A program made the translations under genes and the position numbers. Positions 42,862 to 56,600 of a stretch of DNA of 64,000 bases are shown one piece after another. The DNA lies in NCBI GenBank assembly GCA_000827325.1, contig KN832878.1:744001-808000 (forward strand), written 5' to 3'. Every line of letters starts with the position of its first letter. Position 1 is the stretch's first letter. This DNA is from Oidiodendron maius Zn. Its lineage: Eukaryota > Ascomycota > Leotiomycetes > Myxotrichaceae. The notes below the pieces were generated by a model. That model was given only the letters and a program-made list of their open reading frames with translations. It was not told where the DNA came from and searched no databases.

Positions 42862-44488
42862 CTCTAGTGCAATATGCTTCAGTTGTAGCGAAGAAAACTA
42901 GATGGCTATGCAATTGGAGTTTTTTTATTGTATGGCAGCCTGCAAATATTATGGAGCCATGCATTGTGATAAAGTTCTAAGCCTCGATATATGGAATAGA
43001 ATATCTAGATTTGGGATCTTTTACGTTTGCGATCGTACGCGTATTTGGTTTACAATCAGAAGTCCTATATACTTTGTTCATTTATTAATCAATAGCGCCC
43101 ATTATATATTAAATAATCAATATATCCATATACAATCAACTAGTGATGGAAGAACTATGCTCATGCCAACCTTCGGTCGATATATCCACAATTGCTTCAT
43201 CCCTAAATCTTTGATTTGAACTAACATCAATCTATGCTGGAGGTAGCCCTAGAAGATCAATAGCTCGAGCAGGAAGGAAGATCGCCGGCACAGTCATGTT
43301 GCTCGTGTCTGACCAGAGGCGTAGTGACTGTAATCAACAATGTAGCAATTAAATTCAAATTCCGCGCACAAGTTCACTCTGCTGTGGCCAAGCTAACCCT
43401 TGCTCCCCAGCTCTCTGTCTGTCGAGGTGCATATTAATGTCCCAACTTGAACATCTAGTGAAGCGGGAGAATAGTACTTCTTCAAATAACGTTGTTGATT
43501 ATCAAGAGTAATAGAATGTACAGTTAGGTATTTGAGATAAAATATGTTCCATAGTATAACCTTTGACAATCCAATTTCAAGACTACACAACTTAGAGTGT
43601 TCGCATAGCTGCAGTCGCTCTTTCGTGTTTATTTCCTTGGCAAATTCGGGGCAAAAGACGTTTTCAAATATTATCCTGTAGATGTGCCTGTAATAGCCAG
43701 TTAGTTTTACGACTCATCAGAGTATCTCAAGAACAAGTACCTGCCTATTACCAACACTTGAAACTCCAAACATCACACTAAACGTGCCATTCCATGTCCT
43801 TAATCCTGCTACAGTAGCCAGCCTTCGATGGTTACTCCAAGTTTATCCTCAGTAATCTCCACTTATATCTCTGTCATCTTCGTATTTTATTTTCTTAACT
43901 CCCTGCGGCGTCCTGTCTCTTCCATCAAATAAATCTCGTGGGCCATTTCTCGAAGAAGGATATTCGGCGACCCAACCAGACGATATGGCCCGCCAGAAGT
44001 TCTTTAAGCAAGATAACATGGCACAATATCGATGATAAAACTCGTTGGTGAGGGGGTAAACTCTTTGACTATCATAGAAGTAAGAGAATTGCCGTCCTGC
44101 ACGATGCTTATATAGCACCAGTTATATCATAGTCAGAATCTTGTCACTGTCACGTGGTTATGAGTGGCGCCGTGAAATGTGCGAGTTTTCTCCGAGTGGA
44201 GGGCATGTCCGGTGCCGAGAAATTCCGTCCACCCAATTCGATTCGAAAAATTTTATACCTAAGTCTGAGGTCATGAGTTTAAGGGCAGGGCCAAGAAATT
44301 CAAAATTAAGTTGTTAAGGCGCTGGTACAATAGACTTCAAACCTAGCTTCCCTTTAAAATAATGTCGCGGTGTATCAAGATGAAAATCATTATACCAGAG
44401 TGATATCTACATCAGGTCCAGGTACCTGGAACACCTCTCCGTGCATTAAACCTCGAAGATAGCAATCGCGATAGATGTCCCGCATCAT
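42862..44488. other. gene-poor spacer with possible eroded exons
   Basis: Mostly AT-rich. On the minus strand, 44118-43849 and 43690-43393 hold open stretches (for instance IIFENVFCPEFAKEINTKER) whose composition looks coding, but I could not join them with clean splice sites or assign a family. They may be remnants of a small gene. Confidence 0.25.
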
Positions 44489-44887
44489 TTAGACCTGGCA
44501 TATCTTCTCCCGATTGTCTCGCTGATTGATGCAGATGGCATCTATCCAGAGAGGCTCCGTTATTTGCTTTTGCTTCAGATGCTGAATCGCGTGGTACAGA
44601 TTCTCAGTAACTTCTAGAGCTCGACCATCGCACGTGATCCGCCGTTGCGAAGTTGAATCACCCCATACATAAGACAGCGCTATGTATGGAATCTGCTTAT
44701 CAAGACTCTGTACAGCTACGGAGCAACAAATATCGCTAGTCTTACTTGGAAGGATCGTGAGAAGACGGATCTGACGGCCATGAAGCCTGGAGACATATTC
44801 GAACTCCCTATCAGAAGCTGACATTTGGGTCGAAGAAGTAGTTTCGGGAATATAGTCTAAGAGCGTTAAAATGATCTTTGAACGCAA
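44489..44887 (-). pseudogene. fragment of a HET-domain gene
   Basis: Minus-strand fragment of about 130 residues covering only the start of a HET domain. It has IRLLTILPSK near its N-terminus, then the ALSYVWGDST and LWIDAICINQRDNREK blocks. The rest of the domain and any C-terminal part are missing or degraded, so the locus is broken. It belongs to the same HET subtype as the intact gene at 31917 rather than the HET-D/E type at 29113. The spacer downstream keeps little coding signal, suggesting an old loss. Confidence 0.75.
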
Positions 44888-45775
44888 AAAGCCAACCTTA
44901 CCTGAATAGTATATGTAAGAAGACGGTCATATAGGCGGGTCTTCGAAGCTTGCACGCGACTCGAGAATCAAATGTCAGCCGCACTAAATCACAGCTAGGC
45001 TACTTTCGACTTTTTCGGCCGTAACCAGAAAATATTTGCAGCGGCCCGGAAGTTTTCGCGACTTGAAGATAGATTATTCCTCACCTCTCAAGGTCCGATA
45101 CGTTCACAGCTCTGGCTTGTAGATATCAAGCAGAATATAGCCCGCTTGACCTCCTTCGCCTCGAGCGAGACCACAAATTTGGTCCAAGTCCAAATGTTGA
45201 CAAGTTTTGCAAAGAATTATTTAATGTAGCGTTGCAAAATCGGCCAACGAAGAGCTGAAGCTAGAAGGAGCCATCAAGAATCAGTGCGGAAGCCCCACGA
45301 GGCTGAATCGTTATTTTAGGAAGGAGAAATTATAGTCCTCGCATAAGTAACTCAGTGTGAAACGAGATGTGTAATTGGTTACGAATCGGCCGCCATCTAA
45401 CTTTCAACCTGTAAATTAATATACTTGGTTAATCGTGCAAAGCTAAAACGAGGGAGCATAAATCTCAAATTCAAAAAGCCTATTATTTCCGCGTTCCTCT
45501 GGGCGCTGTAGGCACACTAGCCAGTTTTAAGCTTTGGAAAATATCTCGAGGTATTCGGCGTCGCTGAAGTCGGTTTCGAAGCAAACTGTACGTCTAGTGC
45601 TCGTCTGATATCCGAAGCCGGCCTACCAGCTTCGGCTAACTCATAATGTCGGCCAGCAAAAGTAAGCAAAGCCGTTCAGGAGCAACTCTCTAATTTTCTC
45701 GCCATCAGTTGAATAACAGAACATTTAAGTCTGTATCTGAATTACCGCAATCTCCCGTCCGCCGAGTGTAAGTGC
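44888..45775. other. intergenic, no gene seen
   Basis: About 890 bp upstream of the MFS gene; presumably its promoter in the right part. No recognisable repeat or gene. Confidence 0.35.
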
Positions 45776-47418
45776 ATGAAAAGCATGGAGAGAACATCAC
45801 ATTCTTCCTCTTCTGTCTTCCAAAATCGTAGTCCAATGGGCCTCCAGGGCGCGGGAAGTTCAGACGACCCGATCGAGATGTCTGACTATGTTATGTCCCA
45901 AGATGATGTATCGCAGCATCAGGGCCCGTCACTGTCCACGACCATATCCTCTCTTCCGCCTGCCGACAGAGGTTCTGCAGCATGGCTATTTCTGACCGGC
46001 TGTTTCTTTATCGAGACGCTCTTATGGGGTGAGTCTACCAACCCGTCCCTGACCTCTGGTAGGGACAAAATTGATAACCCCAGGCTTTCCATTCTCGTAC
46101 GGCGTGCTTCAAGACTATTATATCACTCATGAACCATTTAAGGGTCATGATAAAGGCGTCAGCGCTGTGGGAACAACTTGCTCGGTAAGTGGGGTATTTT
46201 TCTTACTACCCATTACACGATCCTGGGGCGTTGATACTTAAGCGCATATCCCTTACCCATCTCAGGTAACTAACTTATCAATAGGGCGTAATGTACCTAG
46301 CATCGCCCATATTATTTATTATCCTCCAGCAGTACCCTCAAATTCGCCGCAAAGCCTGTATTTACGGTCTCTTCACCGTTTCCCTAGCCTTAGTTCTTTC
46401 CAGCTTCTGTCGTACAATTCCCACACTGATCTTAACTCAAGGCCTCCTCTACGCCTTGGGTGGGTGTTTTCTGTATTATCCTATTTATTTCTTCATCGAT
46501 GAGTGGTTCGTCACCCGGCGAGGCTTTGCATTCGGGATTATGTGGGCGGGGACGGGTGTTGGCGGCCTCTCCGGCCCATTGATCATGGGACAGCTACTAG
46601 AGAAATTTGGGTTTGAGATTATGATTCGTTCTTGGGCCGTTGCAGTACTAGTTATAGCAGGTCCTCTTCTGTGGTTTGTCAAACCTCGCCTACCAGTCTC
46701 GCGGGGCAGCGGTGGTGCGAGATGGAAAAATGGCTGGGAGTTTCTGACTACTAGAACGTTTTGGATACTGCAAGCCGGCAATATTGTCCAAGGCTTAGGC
46801 TATTTCATTCCGGCATTATACTTGCCAGGTATTTTGTCATTGCATCCTTTACGAATCTTGCTCCTCAACTGACAATACCGTCTGGCAGAATATTTGAGCT
46901 CGCTCAATTACTCACCGTTTGTGTCGTCGTTACTTCTCTCCGCATTGAATGCTGCATGTGTACCAGGGGTCATCCTCTTGTCTTCTCTCTGTGATAAGAC
47001 TCACGTCTCGAATATCATCCTGATCAGCACTCTGGGTTCTACCATCTCGGTACTTCTCTTCTGGGGTCTCTCAACATCACTCCCCCTCATTGCAATATTT
47101 GCCGTCACATACGGCTTTTTCGCTGGAGGTTTTACAGCAACTATTGTCGGTACTGTTAAATCACTAAAGGAAATAGCGCCTAGATCTGAACCCGGAAGTA
47201 TTATTGGGCTCATGAGTATGGGTCGAGGCATTGGTAACGTAGTCTGCGGACCGTTGAGTGAATTGTTACTCAACAAAGGAAGAATTGGGAGGGAAGATTA
47301 CGCAAATGGCCATGAATTTGCATACCAGTCCAGATATGGTGTGTTGATTATTTTTACAGGCGTTACTGCTGCCGTTGGAATGTGCGGTTGGGTTGCAAGA
47401 GTGTTAAAGGTTCTCTGA
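45776..47418 (+). CDS. MFS transporter, monocarboxylate-porter (MCT) type
   Basis: Plasma-membrane carrier with about 12 membrane segments. Four exons, 45776-46028, 46084-46184, 46285-46828 and 46889-47418, close in frame to 475 residues. A Ser-rich cytosolic N-terminus of about 65 residues precedes the first helix (AAWLFLTGCFFIETLLWG). Then GFPFSYGVLQDYYITHEPF, a typical MCT-type first loop, follows. Further landmarks are YALGGCFLYYPIYFFIDEWF followed by RRGFAFGIMWAGTGVGGLSG. Fungal relatives move monocarboxylates, amines or secondary metabolites; the substrate cannot be told here. It lies beyond the aminotransferase and the broken HET fragment. No sign of disruption. Confidence 0.88.
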
Positions 47419-48225
47419 GCTACTGGATTGTCGGTTCCGCAATGTATTTCGTGAATAGTTGTACTTGCTGTCATTGCTCGTCGGTTAACTTTAGGACTTC
47501 TTTGTCGATAATGCTCTAGAAGTAATCTTGAACTGAGGCAATATAGGTGCACAGGTTATAGTCAGGAATCAAGGTGAAACTCAGTGTTATATTAAGTGAT
47601 GTAGAGACAACTAAAGTAAGAAGAGATTCAGGAGAACTAGAGCCTTTTATGCTTAATACTATGCACTCAATTGAGTTACCAAATAGGCTCCTACCTGGTT
47701 ACCTTATAGGCACCGGTAGGCAGCCTAATAGGCAGATGTGTAGTATGTGTAAATGTGCCTGAAGCCCTAGGACCTAGTCAATAAGTAATAATAGAATAGG
47801 TATGGTCCTTGTATCTCATCCATATCAAACTCTCCATCCAAAGGCCAGTACTTAGCTAAAGGGGGGGTTTTTTTGGCTTTTTTTCAATATTTTTTTTTGA
47901 GAGAAGCTGTAGACCTTCGCGGAGGTCCTCACACTCTATATGCGTAGCCTCACTAGTATGTGTGGTAAGATTCATTTGATTTTGTCTCTTGGGATTCTTG
48001 CTTTCTGATCGGGTTAGGAGGTAGAACGGGCTTCGGGAAGTTGGGGAGAAACATAGATTATTAAGGGGGTGGGTTGCAATGCCTGCTAGACGGACATTGA
48101 AGGGGTAAGGGTAGTGAGTATTTTGATTTAGCTAGTTCCGTTATTGACCATCTGCTGTGCTCTTATCCTAACGATTGACCAACGCTCCGTAAACTTAGAT
48201 CCGGCTTACAAGGTTAAAATTTTTT
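47419..48225. other. AT-rich, low-complexity spacer
   Basis: CpG-poor sequence resembling an eroded repeat lies at about 47560-47800. A G7-T7 tract with further T-runs lies at 47861-47900. No gene seen. Confidence 0.4.
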
Positions 48226-50025
48226 TTAGGTGGAATTGGCCCTCTCAATATCCTCCATCCAGTTGGCTGGCCCTTTACCCTTCAGCTGGGAACGCCTTAT
48301 CCAGAATCCCCAGCCAACTAAAAGGGTTAAGGTTAGAGGGATCGAGATTATCCACAGCCACCAAAACTTTCTACTCACAACCAGCGATAGACCTACACTA
48401 CTACTCGGCGTGGCATCTGGCAATGTTGTTTGTGTGAAGAACTGAGTACCGAAAACCGAACTAACCGTGGAAATCGGAAGGAATACCATGGCTAATATCG
48501 ATAACGTTTTCATGACGTAACTATCTTCCTTCATAACCCGACTGTCACGAATAGTTCCGACATTGAAGGCCTACAAAATTTCAGAGTTATGAGCAAAAGA
48601 AGATGAGCGAGTAGGACTAACCAAATTGATAACATTTTTCAATCTCTGCTCTACACTTATCATTCGCAATCTGGTCGAGTGGAACATTTCTCTTCGGTAA
48701 TGCAACGCATCCTGTGTGACTTTCCAGACGTCTGAATTATGCTCCATCTCATTGTGGCAACGCAAAGCGCACTCAAGGGAGCGGAGAACTGCATCTAATC
48801 CTTCTACCAGATGTATGGAATCTTTAGAGAGGTGATGGATGCTGTTGTAATCGATTGCGAGTAACTCGGAAGTATCAATATCTAGTTTAGCAGAGTGCTC
48901 GAATGTGCGCTATCCACTTGCAGTTAGATGCTAAGGACTCTCTGCAGCGAATACAGAGAACAAGAACCTACTCTTTCAGCTTCGCGACACAGATCTAGTA
49001 GTTTCCATGCATTCTCGTCAATCAGCTCGTGCCATGTCTCGAAAGATGCGTTAATCAGAAGATATGGATCCTCTAGGACATCTTCCCAAGTGCTAGACTT
49101 GAAAAGTCGATTGATAGCTAGCAGTGTTCCTAGTACAGGCTGAAAACAAATAAGTGTAACTTTCCGGGATGACTCGCCTGTGGAACTGCTACTCGAAGAC
49201 GCTTTCGGTGACCATTTCAAAACAAGTCCTGACTTAATCCATCGGTGTCTTTTGTCAAACGGCAGTACTGGCAGTACAGCAAGGAAATGAATCCAGATGA
49301 CTGATATTTATCAATTGGTATCTTGCGACGTCCATAAAGAATTACTTTAGAAGACGTACTCTGCGATCCATCTTCTAGCTTACGGGTACCGAAAGAGTGG
49401 GTTATCGATTGAAACCTCTCGGCTATGAAGGCGCTCGGTATCCCGAACAAGTTAACCAGGTGCCGAAAATGAGGCAGGGAGTCGGGGGTGTCGATTGGAG
49501 CCAGTCTAAATAAGTCAGACATATTTTTAGATTTGGTGGTATATCAACACGGCCTGGTTTCAAATAAAGTGCAGTTCTGGAAGGAAAAGAATGGTCTCAC
49601 AGAATGCCTAAATCCCAGTCATCATGATCATCAAGCTTATCGATGGACAATATGTCTTCGCGAATAGGCGGATTCCCTATGATTTGCAGGTCAGATACCG
49701 CAAAGGGTTTAATGCCAAAATAATTGTCCCTCCCACCTCGGCGCCACTGAAACAGACTGAAAGGGGGCCGTTGCGGTCCAACACGGCTACCAACATCATG
49801 AGAGCCTGTTAAGGATTGGTGCAACCCCGTTTGGCGAAAAGGTTCGGCCTCCTTGTCAAACCGATCCATATACAGAGGATTTTCGGTGAGCGTCGTCATG
49901 ATGTTGAAACTTTTGAAAACAAATCCTAGCGAGTGCTGACAGACTAGTTTAAGAATAACCACCGGAATTTTTGCTTTTGTTAGATATGACAGGGCTGCCT
50001 CCTGGTGCTGCGTAATGGATGGCAA
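48226..50025 (-). CDS. CorA-like membrane protein
   Basis: Multi-exon minus-strand gene. A soluble N-terminal half (first exon 50025 to 49601, next exon from 49505 onward) carries RLAPIDTPDSLPHFRHLVNL and a Ser-rich segment. The C-terminal half has a long helix (EMFHSTRLRMISVEQRLKNV) that leads, after an intron, to the paired membrane segments SILAMVFLPISTVSSVFGTQ and WWLWIISIPLTLTLLVGWGF. This is the fungal CorA-like layout; the canonical GMN pore motif is not present at the expected place (VFGTQFF instead), as in many fungal relatives, so Mg2+ transport is uncertain. The joins around 49220-49280 and 48960-48900 were not fully resolved, so exact length is uncertain (about 480-520 residues). 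Convergent with the MFS gene. Confidence 0.7.
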
Positions 50026-50703
50026 AATTTTAAATTGCAGCTTGACGCATTATGCAGGAGAACCTAGCAGAAAACATCCCGAATGGCAAAATATAGTTTC
50101 ATTTCTCAAATGCGTCGGGCGAACGTGCCTCGGTACTTCACACCGTCAGACGGCGCAGGTGGTTGCCGGTGGTGCTAGCGCGGCTCTGCTTTTGCTCACC
50201 GAAACTCCTTAAGATATAGAGCTTCCGACCAAAGAGGTTCCACCTTCATATCTCCCAGAGAACAGACTCTTCGCTGCACTTGAAAAACATACACATATGG
50301 TACCTTCCTGCATGTCCGCCCCATCGGAAGCAAATAAACTGAGTTTTGGGCAGGCTTCCAGTGGCTCAAAGCGACACGCTGACGACGTACCTGCGCGACA
50401 AGTCGAGATCTGGGAGACGCTTGTATGCTATCCGGCCATTATTTCGTGCATTTCAATAACATTCCATCCAGGAAGGACTTGACTGGTCAACGAACAACAA
50501 CACAGGTGCATCTATTTATACGGAACCATCAAATCCACAAAGAGAGAGTAGTGGTATGTCTAGCCATGGGTTCGCTCATTGACTTGCCTAATTTTCTTTC
50601 AATAGCATCAAAATCTGCTGCCCAAGGCCAAGTTGCTGCCCAATCAGGGTCATCAGTGTCGTCACAGAAGCCAGAATATAAAACTGGAGAACGCTCTTAA
50701 ATT
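50026..50703. promoter_or_regulatory. divergent spacer, CorA-like / TIR-HET-like genes
   Basis: Opposite starts lie about 680 bp apart. A plus-strand frame 50425-50700 ends just before the next gene and might be 5' leader; its coding status is unclear. Confidence 0.3.
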
Positions 50704-53689
50704 ATGGTATGATCTTTGAGGCCCTTGTCTGCTTTGGCTTCCTTTTTATACTTTTCTGACTACCTCTCTTGGACTCTAGGCATTCATAGAGAAAAATACC
50801 CCCTCCTCCTCGGAGATGGAAACTCTTCCCCCCAATGATGCCGAGGACGTGCCGCCACCCAACTACATCACCGATTTTGATGATATGCGTGGATGGTTCC
50901 ATGCGTGGCGTTACAGTGAATACTCATGGAGAGCCTGTGGTGATGATACTAGGTCCACCAGATTGTATTATCCAGCTAGCTTGCAGTACAATGGAGGTGA
51001 TTATTTTGTAGCTGTTGATGGTTTAGGAAGACGGAAAGGTGGATATACACGATTTGCATGTACGATCAATCCATCGTCTGGGAAATTAGAACGCCTTTGT
51101 GTTCAAACGAGAGATTCCTTGTGCAGATTAAATAACAGCACTTGGGATAGGACAGTTATTAGGAACACAGCACCTACGCTCTTTCGTCTGGCTAATTTCC
51201 CTCTCGGAGCCATACCCCACGGAAGGAGAGACCAACCAGGGTTATGGACTAGCAAGGAGTGGACATTTGTTTTAATACGCTGGGCTGCTGCATCTCTTGG
51301 AATTGCTATTATGGTGAGTTTTCGAATTTCTAACGCACATATGTAAATATTCAGACTGACAAGCGTGCGTTAATGACAGTTGTTTCTACCAGGCCATGGT
51401 CAACCCATCGGAAAGGACCCGCGAGCTTATTTACCCTTCTTGTACAATGGGTACCGATACCCACGCCTAGCCCGGAACTTCTGGGAAAACAGGAAGGAAA
51501 TTAAAGAAACACGTCTAGGAGACCCATCTTGGACATCGGGCGACATTGGAACGTATCGTGCATTTAGACCTAGGTTTCTTTGCTATCTGGTCCAAAAAAA
51601 AGTCAAGGACAATAATGGAAATGAAGTCCTGAGGCCTTGGTTTGAGGCCAGGCCTGTAAAAATGGTGAGTTACCAATCTCCAATTTTGAAATCCAAGATG
51701 TTAATAATTGGCAGAATGACAACTCACCTTACGTATTTATCTCATACACAAAGACTCAATTCAACTCGGAAAACGAAGAGGAGAAGAATAAAAATTATCA
51801 ATCTCTTTATTCTATGGCTATTAGGGAAGCCTTTATCTACTCCCATTCCGTTCAAGATAGCGGGCGAAAGCCAGTAGCGTTCTGGATCGATACTCATTGC
51901 CAACCGCACACGAGATATATTGAAAAGGAAAACAGAATTGAAGATGTGACAGACCCAGACGAGCGGAAAACAATCACGGATCAAGACGTAAGCTTCTTAT
52001 TCAAAAATTCTTAGTGACAGAGTCTAATTCTAGTGTTTGATTAGGTTTATACCATCAGCGACATTATCAGAGGAGCGGAGCATGTGATCGTAATTGCCCG
52101 GAATTCGCCATCGGATGATCCCAATACACAGAATGAAGCACTTCAGGGTTGGGGCAAAAGAGTGTGGACACTGCCGGAGGTTATCCTGAGCAAAGGCGAT
52201 TCTGTGACGATAACAACAAAACTCGACCAGAGAGAGCGAATTGCCAAAGTCCGCCTTGCGGAAATCGCCTGGCCGGATGCTGGCGAGTCGCGACAACTTG
52301 TGGAACACTTCACCAATCTTCCTCTTAGTCGTCTAGAGCTAGTAAGCATTGCGATGAAGTGTTTAAACAACCGAACAATAAAGGCTGAATATAGAGGAGA
52401 CCGAAGCTATGCACTTATGGGATTGCTTCGTGTTAGACCAAGGATTGATACCAGTGATTCTTCATTCCAAGCATTTGCTAGGTAAGTCAACTTTTACATA
52501 TTCGGTATCTGTACGAAGTTGTCTGATATATTCCTTCTTGTTAGACTATCCCTGCCGCAAGACAACGACCGGCTTATGGAACGCCTAATATGCCTATTAC
52601 CGGAGCATCCAGATGAGCCGTGGAACAAGATGTCGGACCAGTACAAGTCTATCCTTTGGGATATAATTCCTGGAACACAAGTTTGCGGCATCGGAGAGAA
52701 TGATACCGTTATTGTAGACGGCTTCAAAGGTGCTCTGATCCAATGGTCTAAATTCAGCACAATTCTAACAACGAAGAGAATGAGCTGGAAACGGACAACC
52801 CTTATTTATATCACCGCGTTTCTACCAGTACTTTTCTTCGCTGGATTGTTTGTTTTGGCCGCCTCTCGCACGGCAGCAATTGCAATAATAGTTATATCAC
52901 TAGCTCTCTTGGCTACGACGCCTGCCTATATCCCTCACCTGTACAAAGGCAAGCTGACTGAGGTTGAGCCTTGCTTGTTCGGCGTTGAAGGATACATCCC
53001 ACTCCCAAATATTGAGGAAAACTTATTCGGAGCCAGGATGGGCCGCCTCAAGTGGAGTCCGTATGGATCTCCCTTGTCACAACATCGGTATCGAAAATAC
53101 TACAGGGAGCGTCTCGACGCCGAGGACGCTGGAGCGCCACAACCATTGGTGGATTTATCTGTGAACAAATCCTGTGATGTCTTCGGCTATCCTGTTGAGG
53201 CTATTGACCCCTTAACTGCCGATGGCACAGGTATCGACTGCATTTCTGCAGAAACAATGAGTCGAAGTCCATACGGTAGCATGAAGGTAGGGCATTTTCA
53301 ACCCTCAGTTATCTGCTTAGTTGTGGTCAATGCTAATCAAACTTCAGTTATTTACTGTCATTGACACGCTCTCAATGACAGCAACACTCTTCGAGGCTCG
53401 TCGTCCACCTGTTGCTCTTCTCATCGGTGGATCCGAAGGCGGTATGAAGCGTGCCTTGGCATGCTCGTACGACGTTAGCACTGGAACTCTCTATCGCGAG
53501 ACCGTACTTCGGGTTCCTTCACAAGTTGTAGATAAGATGCACTCCTTACAACGAGTCAGATTAGGGCTAAAGAATCCTCTCGGAGAACGGGATGTGACAG
53601 GCGTTAGTCTGAAGCCTGTGTCACCAGTGGATGTCACAGGCGCACCAACTCCCTCTACACATTCAATCCTGGTTGAACAACATGCTTGA
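50704..53689 (+). CDS. membrane protein with TIR/HET-like central region
   Basis: Six exons close in frame from Met at 50816: 50816-51313, 51380-51664, 51715-51987, 52045-52481, 52545-53286, 53348-53689, giving 858 residues. A one-codon first exon (ATG 50704-50706) spliced to 50780 could add 12 residues and is the reason for the start given. N-terminal 150 residues are unassigned. One membrane segment (LIRWAAASLGIAIM) comes next. The central part starts with SPYVFISYTKTQF and runs through VAFWIDTHCQ, then DVYTISDIIRGAEHVIVIAR and WGKRVWTLPEVILS. This order resembles a TIR fold merging into HET-type motifs. Two further membrane helices (LIYITAFLPVLFFAGLFVLA and IAIIVISLALLATTPA) and a cytosolic tail follow. 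I do not know a characterised member. Probable role: membrane-linked non-self or stress sensing (inference). Confidence 0.75.
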
Positions 53690-56600
53690 AGCAAATGTGG
53701 AATAATAAACGACTTGACTTGTGGAGTTACAACTAATGTATTTATATAGGTTTCTGGAAGTTTTTCTGTCAGTTAATTAATTTTGCTCTCTTTCTCTCTT
53801 GGATACCAGATTGGATTCTGGACTATAATGTGTGTAATAAAGAATGTATGAATGGAATAGAGGAAATTAACTCCAATTATCAGGAGACTACAATCTTATA
53901 AATGTGAATAGCAGCCGTCCGGTATATTTGTGAGTCGTTATTGGTGGGTGGCCACGACCAGGCCAAACATAGCATCGGCCATGTAATCCAGCCCCGTGTG
54001 GATCTTCAAGTCATAAATATCCAAAAAAATTTAGCAATTTCTCCTCTGAAACCTAGTCGTCGAGGAATCGCATTCAGAAGACTACAATAGTTATCAATTT
54101 GTGTCTTGCGATGTCCTTAATTTGGGACATACTCTGCAATCGTCTTCAAATAAACCCACATGGAAATTAACCTTTCACCATCCGCTCGAGCTCAGCCGCA
54201 TAGGAGTGATGACGCGGGCAATTCTCCATTTCTGAAAAAAGAAAAGGAGAAAACACAAAAACAAAAGATGATACCTCGATATTATTGATCCATTAGGAGT
54301 ATATATTACTCTCGCAAGGCGCTTGATGACTGGGTTTTCCGGTAATTTTGAAAATCGCGATGATAAGAGCGGGATATTTTTCCTTCGGGAGATAAACCCC
54401 CGCATTCTTAAAGCTCCTGCTCTACTATGACAATCGCCGTTACAGAAATAAAAAGGGTAACAATTTAGTTCATCACTACGCCACGTAAAAAGTTACCACT
54501 AAAGTCACTGGGAAGTTAGCTGGTCCTTGGGTTAATCTCGTCAAAATACTGCACTATGCGGTCCATGGTTTATCCGAAGCGATTTTAGTGAATGCAGCAT
54601 TTCGTGCATTTCAGGCACCTCTGCCATCTTAGGTTAACCTCACAACTATTGCCCTCAAACGTACGGTACCTACAGGGTAACCGTCAGCTTTTTATGGGCT
54701 CTTCCTACCTTGCATGAGTCAAAAGTAGAACCACAACCATCATACGAGGACGTCGCATTCGCTCCTAATAATGTGTTGTAGATGAAGCGAGCCGAGGATT
54801 ACGTGATGCTTGCATCCGCAACTGGGAGCAAATGCGACAAAATGCGACATAGAAGACCCAAACACAGCTGACGATTTATTAATAGAGCTAGCGGGCTTAT
54901 AGAATCCCTGAAGGGAGAAAAAAAAAAGGGAAGGAAAAAAAAAAGTGGGTTTGTTCGTTACTTGAGGTTATCCTCAAGTCGCAGATTTTGCGGATTCTGT
55001 GGATCGAACACAGTGCTTTTAAACAGTGCTGTTAGTTTCAATTCTGAACGTTTTGGAACATACGCCTTACCCTCCAGATAAAGGGCTGAAGTTGACTTCA
55101 GTCTGGCCTGATAACAGGTTAGCGGACATTTAAGTTGCCGATTGTTGGTGTTACTGACGCTCTCCCAAGCTAATGGATTGTTAGTTTGTCTTCTAATCGT
55201 TTGATTTTTGAGGGTGGGGTACTAACTGAGCTAAATCCGCTCCAATTCTGTTTGTTGGATGTGAAGTGCTTATTGAATATTATTAAGCGACAGTGAATTA
55301 ATAGTCCTGCGGCGCATGTATAAGAGGCGCGCTCTGATGTGTTCTAAATTTAGGTAGAATTGACACGGTTCAATAATAAACTGCTCTGTTGCTTCCTGCT
55401 CCAGCCTCCCCTCTCGAGCTTGGGGTTGGGTGACTGCGCTGGTGGATCACGTGTCGCGTCACGTGGCTAATAATTGCCACCTTTCCTCTTTAGGAATGGA
55501 TGACTTGGGTCACGTTTCTACCTGCGCCACACTGCTTTTTTCTGCGTGATCGCATGTACCTCTTATGCTCAATCTATCAAACACTGCTTAAATACTAGTA
55601 TCCACCTCAATACAGTCAATCACATCGCTCTTAATAAGTGATATACCGGCAGTTGCAGAATTTACTGGACTATCTGCTCACATTGTCGACAATTTCCAAC
55701 GTCATATTGCCGCACTAATGCCTTTTGTTGCCTTTTGTTGCCTAAGGTGTAACAAATTTATATCCTACGTTAAAATGCCGCTCAATGCCGCTGCGAAAGT
55801 GATGGGGGTCCGTCTGGCATTGCCGTTGTTGTCATCGCTTGCGTTGATTGTTACGAGGACATCTAATGGGGCTGCTGCTTCGGGCAGGACTACCAAGTAG
55901 ATCTGCTATTTGTCAACTATGCAAGGTCCTGTCTGCTTCGTTGGGGATAAGCTGTTGATATCTTCCATGATGGTGTTAGGTTAGCCTGTAAATATACCCA
56001 AAATTACTAATAGTATTGATTATTAATTTCTTATAATATATGCTTATTTTTACAGTCTAGGTTTATATGCTATTAAATATTGGCTATATTGGCTTAAACT
56101 TCAAAATTAATACTAGTTGTTCTAATCATTAATCGTTGAAAGGAAAATGTCTTTATCCTTAACTTCTAGACAAGTAATAAAAATCGCATTAGGTTATAAG
56201 AACCCTTAGACAATGTCGCATGTAATTAAAGAGGAATCATTTAATTTATATAAGAGAAGTCTAAATTTCCTACAGGCCTTTGTTGCTATATTGTATAAAG
56301 GAGGGATGTAAAGGAAGGGATAGGTTCTAAGGAAATAAAGATTGGAACCAAGGGGGTTTTTCTTTGCCACTTGCGATTGGTTCCATCGAGATACCTTCAT
56401 TTCTTTATTTGATTGCTAGGAATGAAGGGAGATATACCCATCCCTTAATTCCGTCCAATTGGGGACGAAACAGGCACCGAAACGTTCGCAGCTCCCGCTT
56501 GCGGCTAGCTAATGGTGTTGCGCTTAATTGACTTAAATATCTTTATGACAAAAGGCGATTGTAAATTTGTGGAAATACTAGTGATACAGGTACTGTACAT

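Noticed and set aside
43393-44118. Possible two-exon minus-strand gene
   Set aside because: Coding-like stretches exist, but splice sites in matching phase were not found and no family was recognised; kept only as a note in the spacer.
50425-50700. Frame upstream of the TIR/HET-like gene as its first coding exon
   Set aside because: It ends in a stop just before the likely start and could not be spliced in phase to the next exon.
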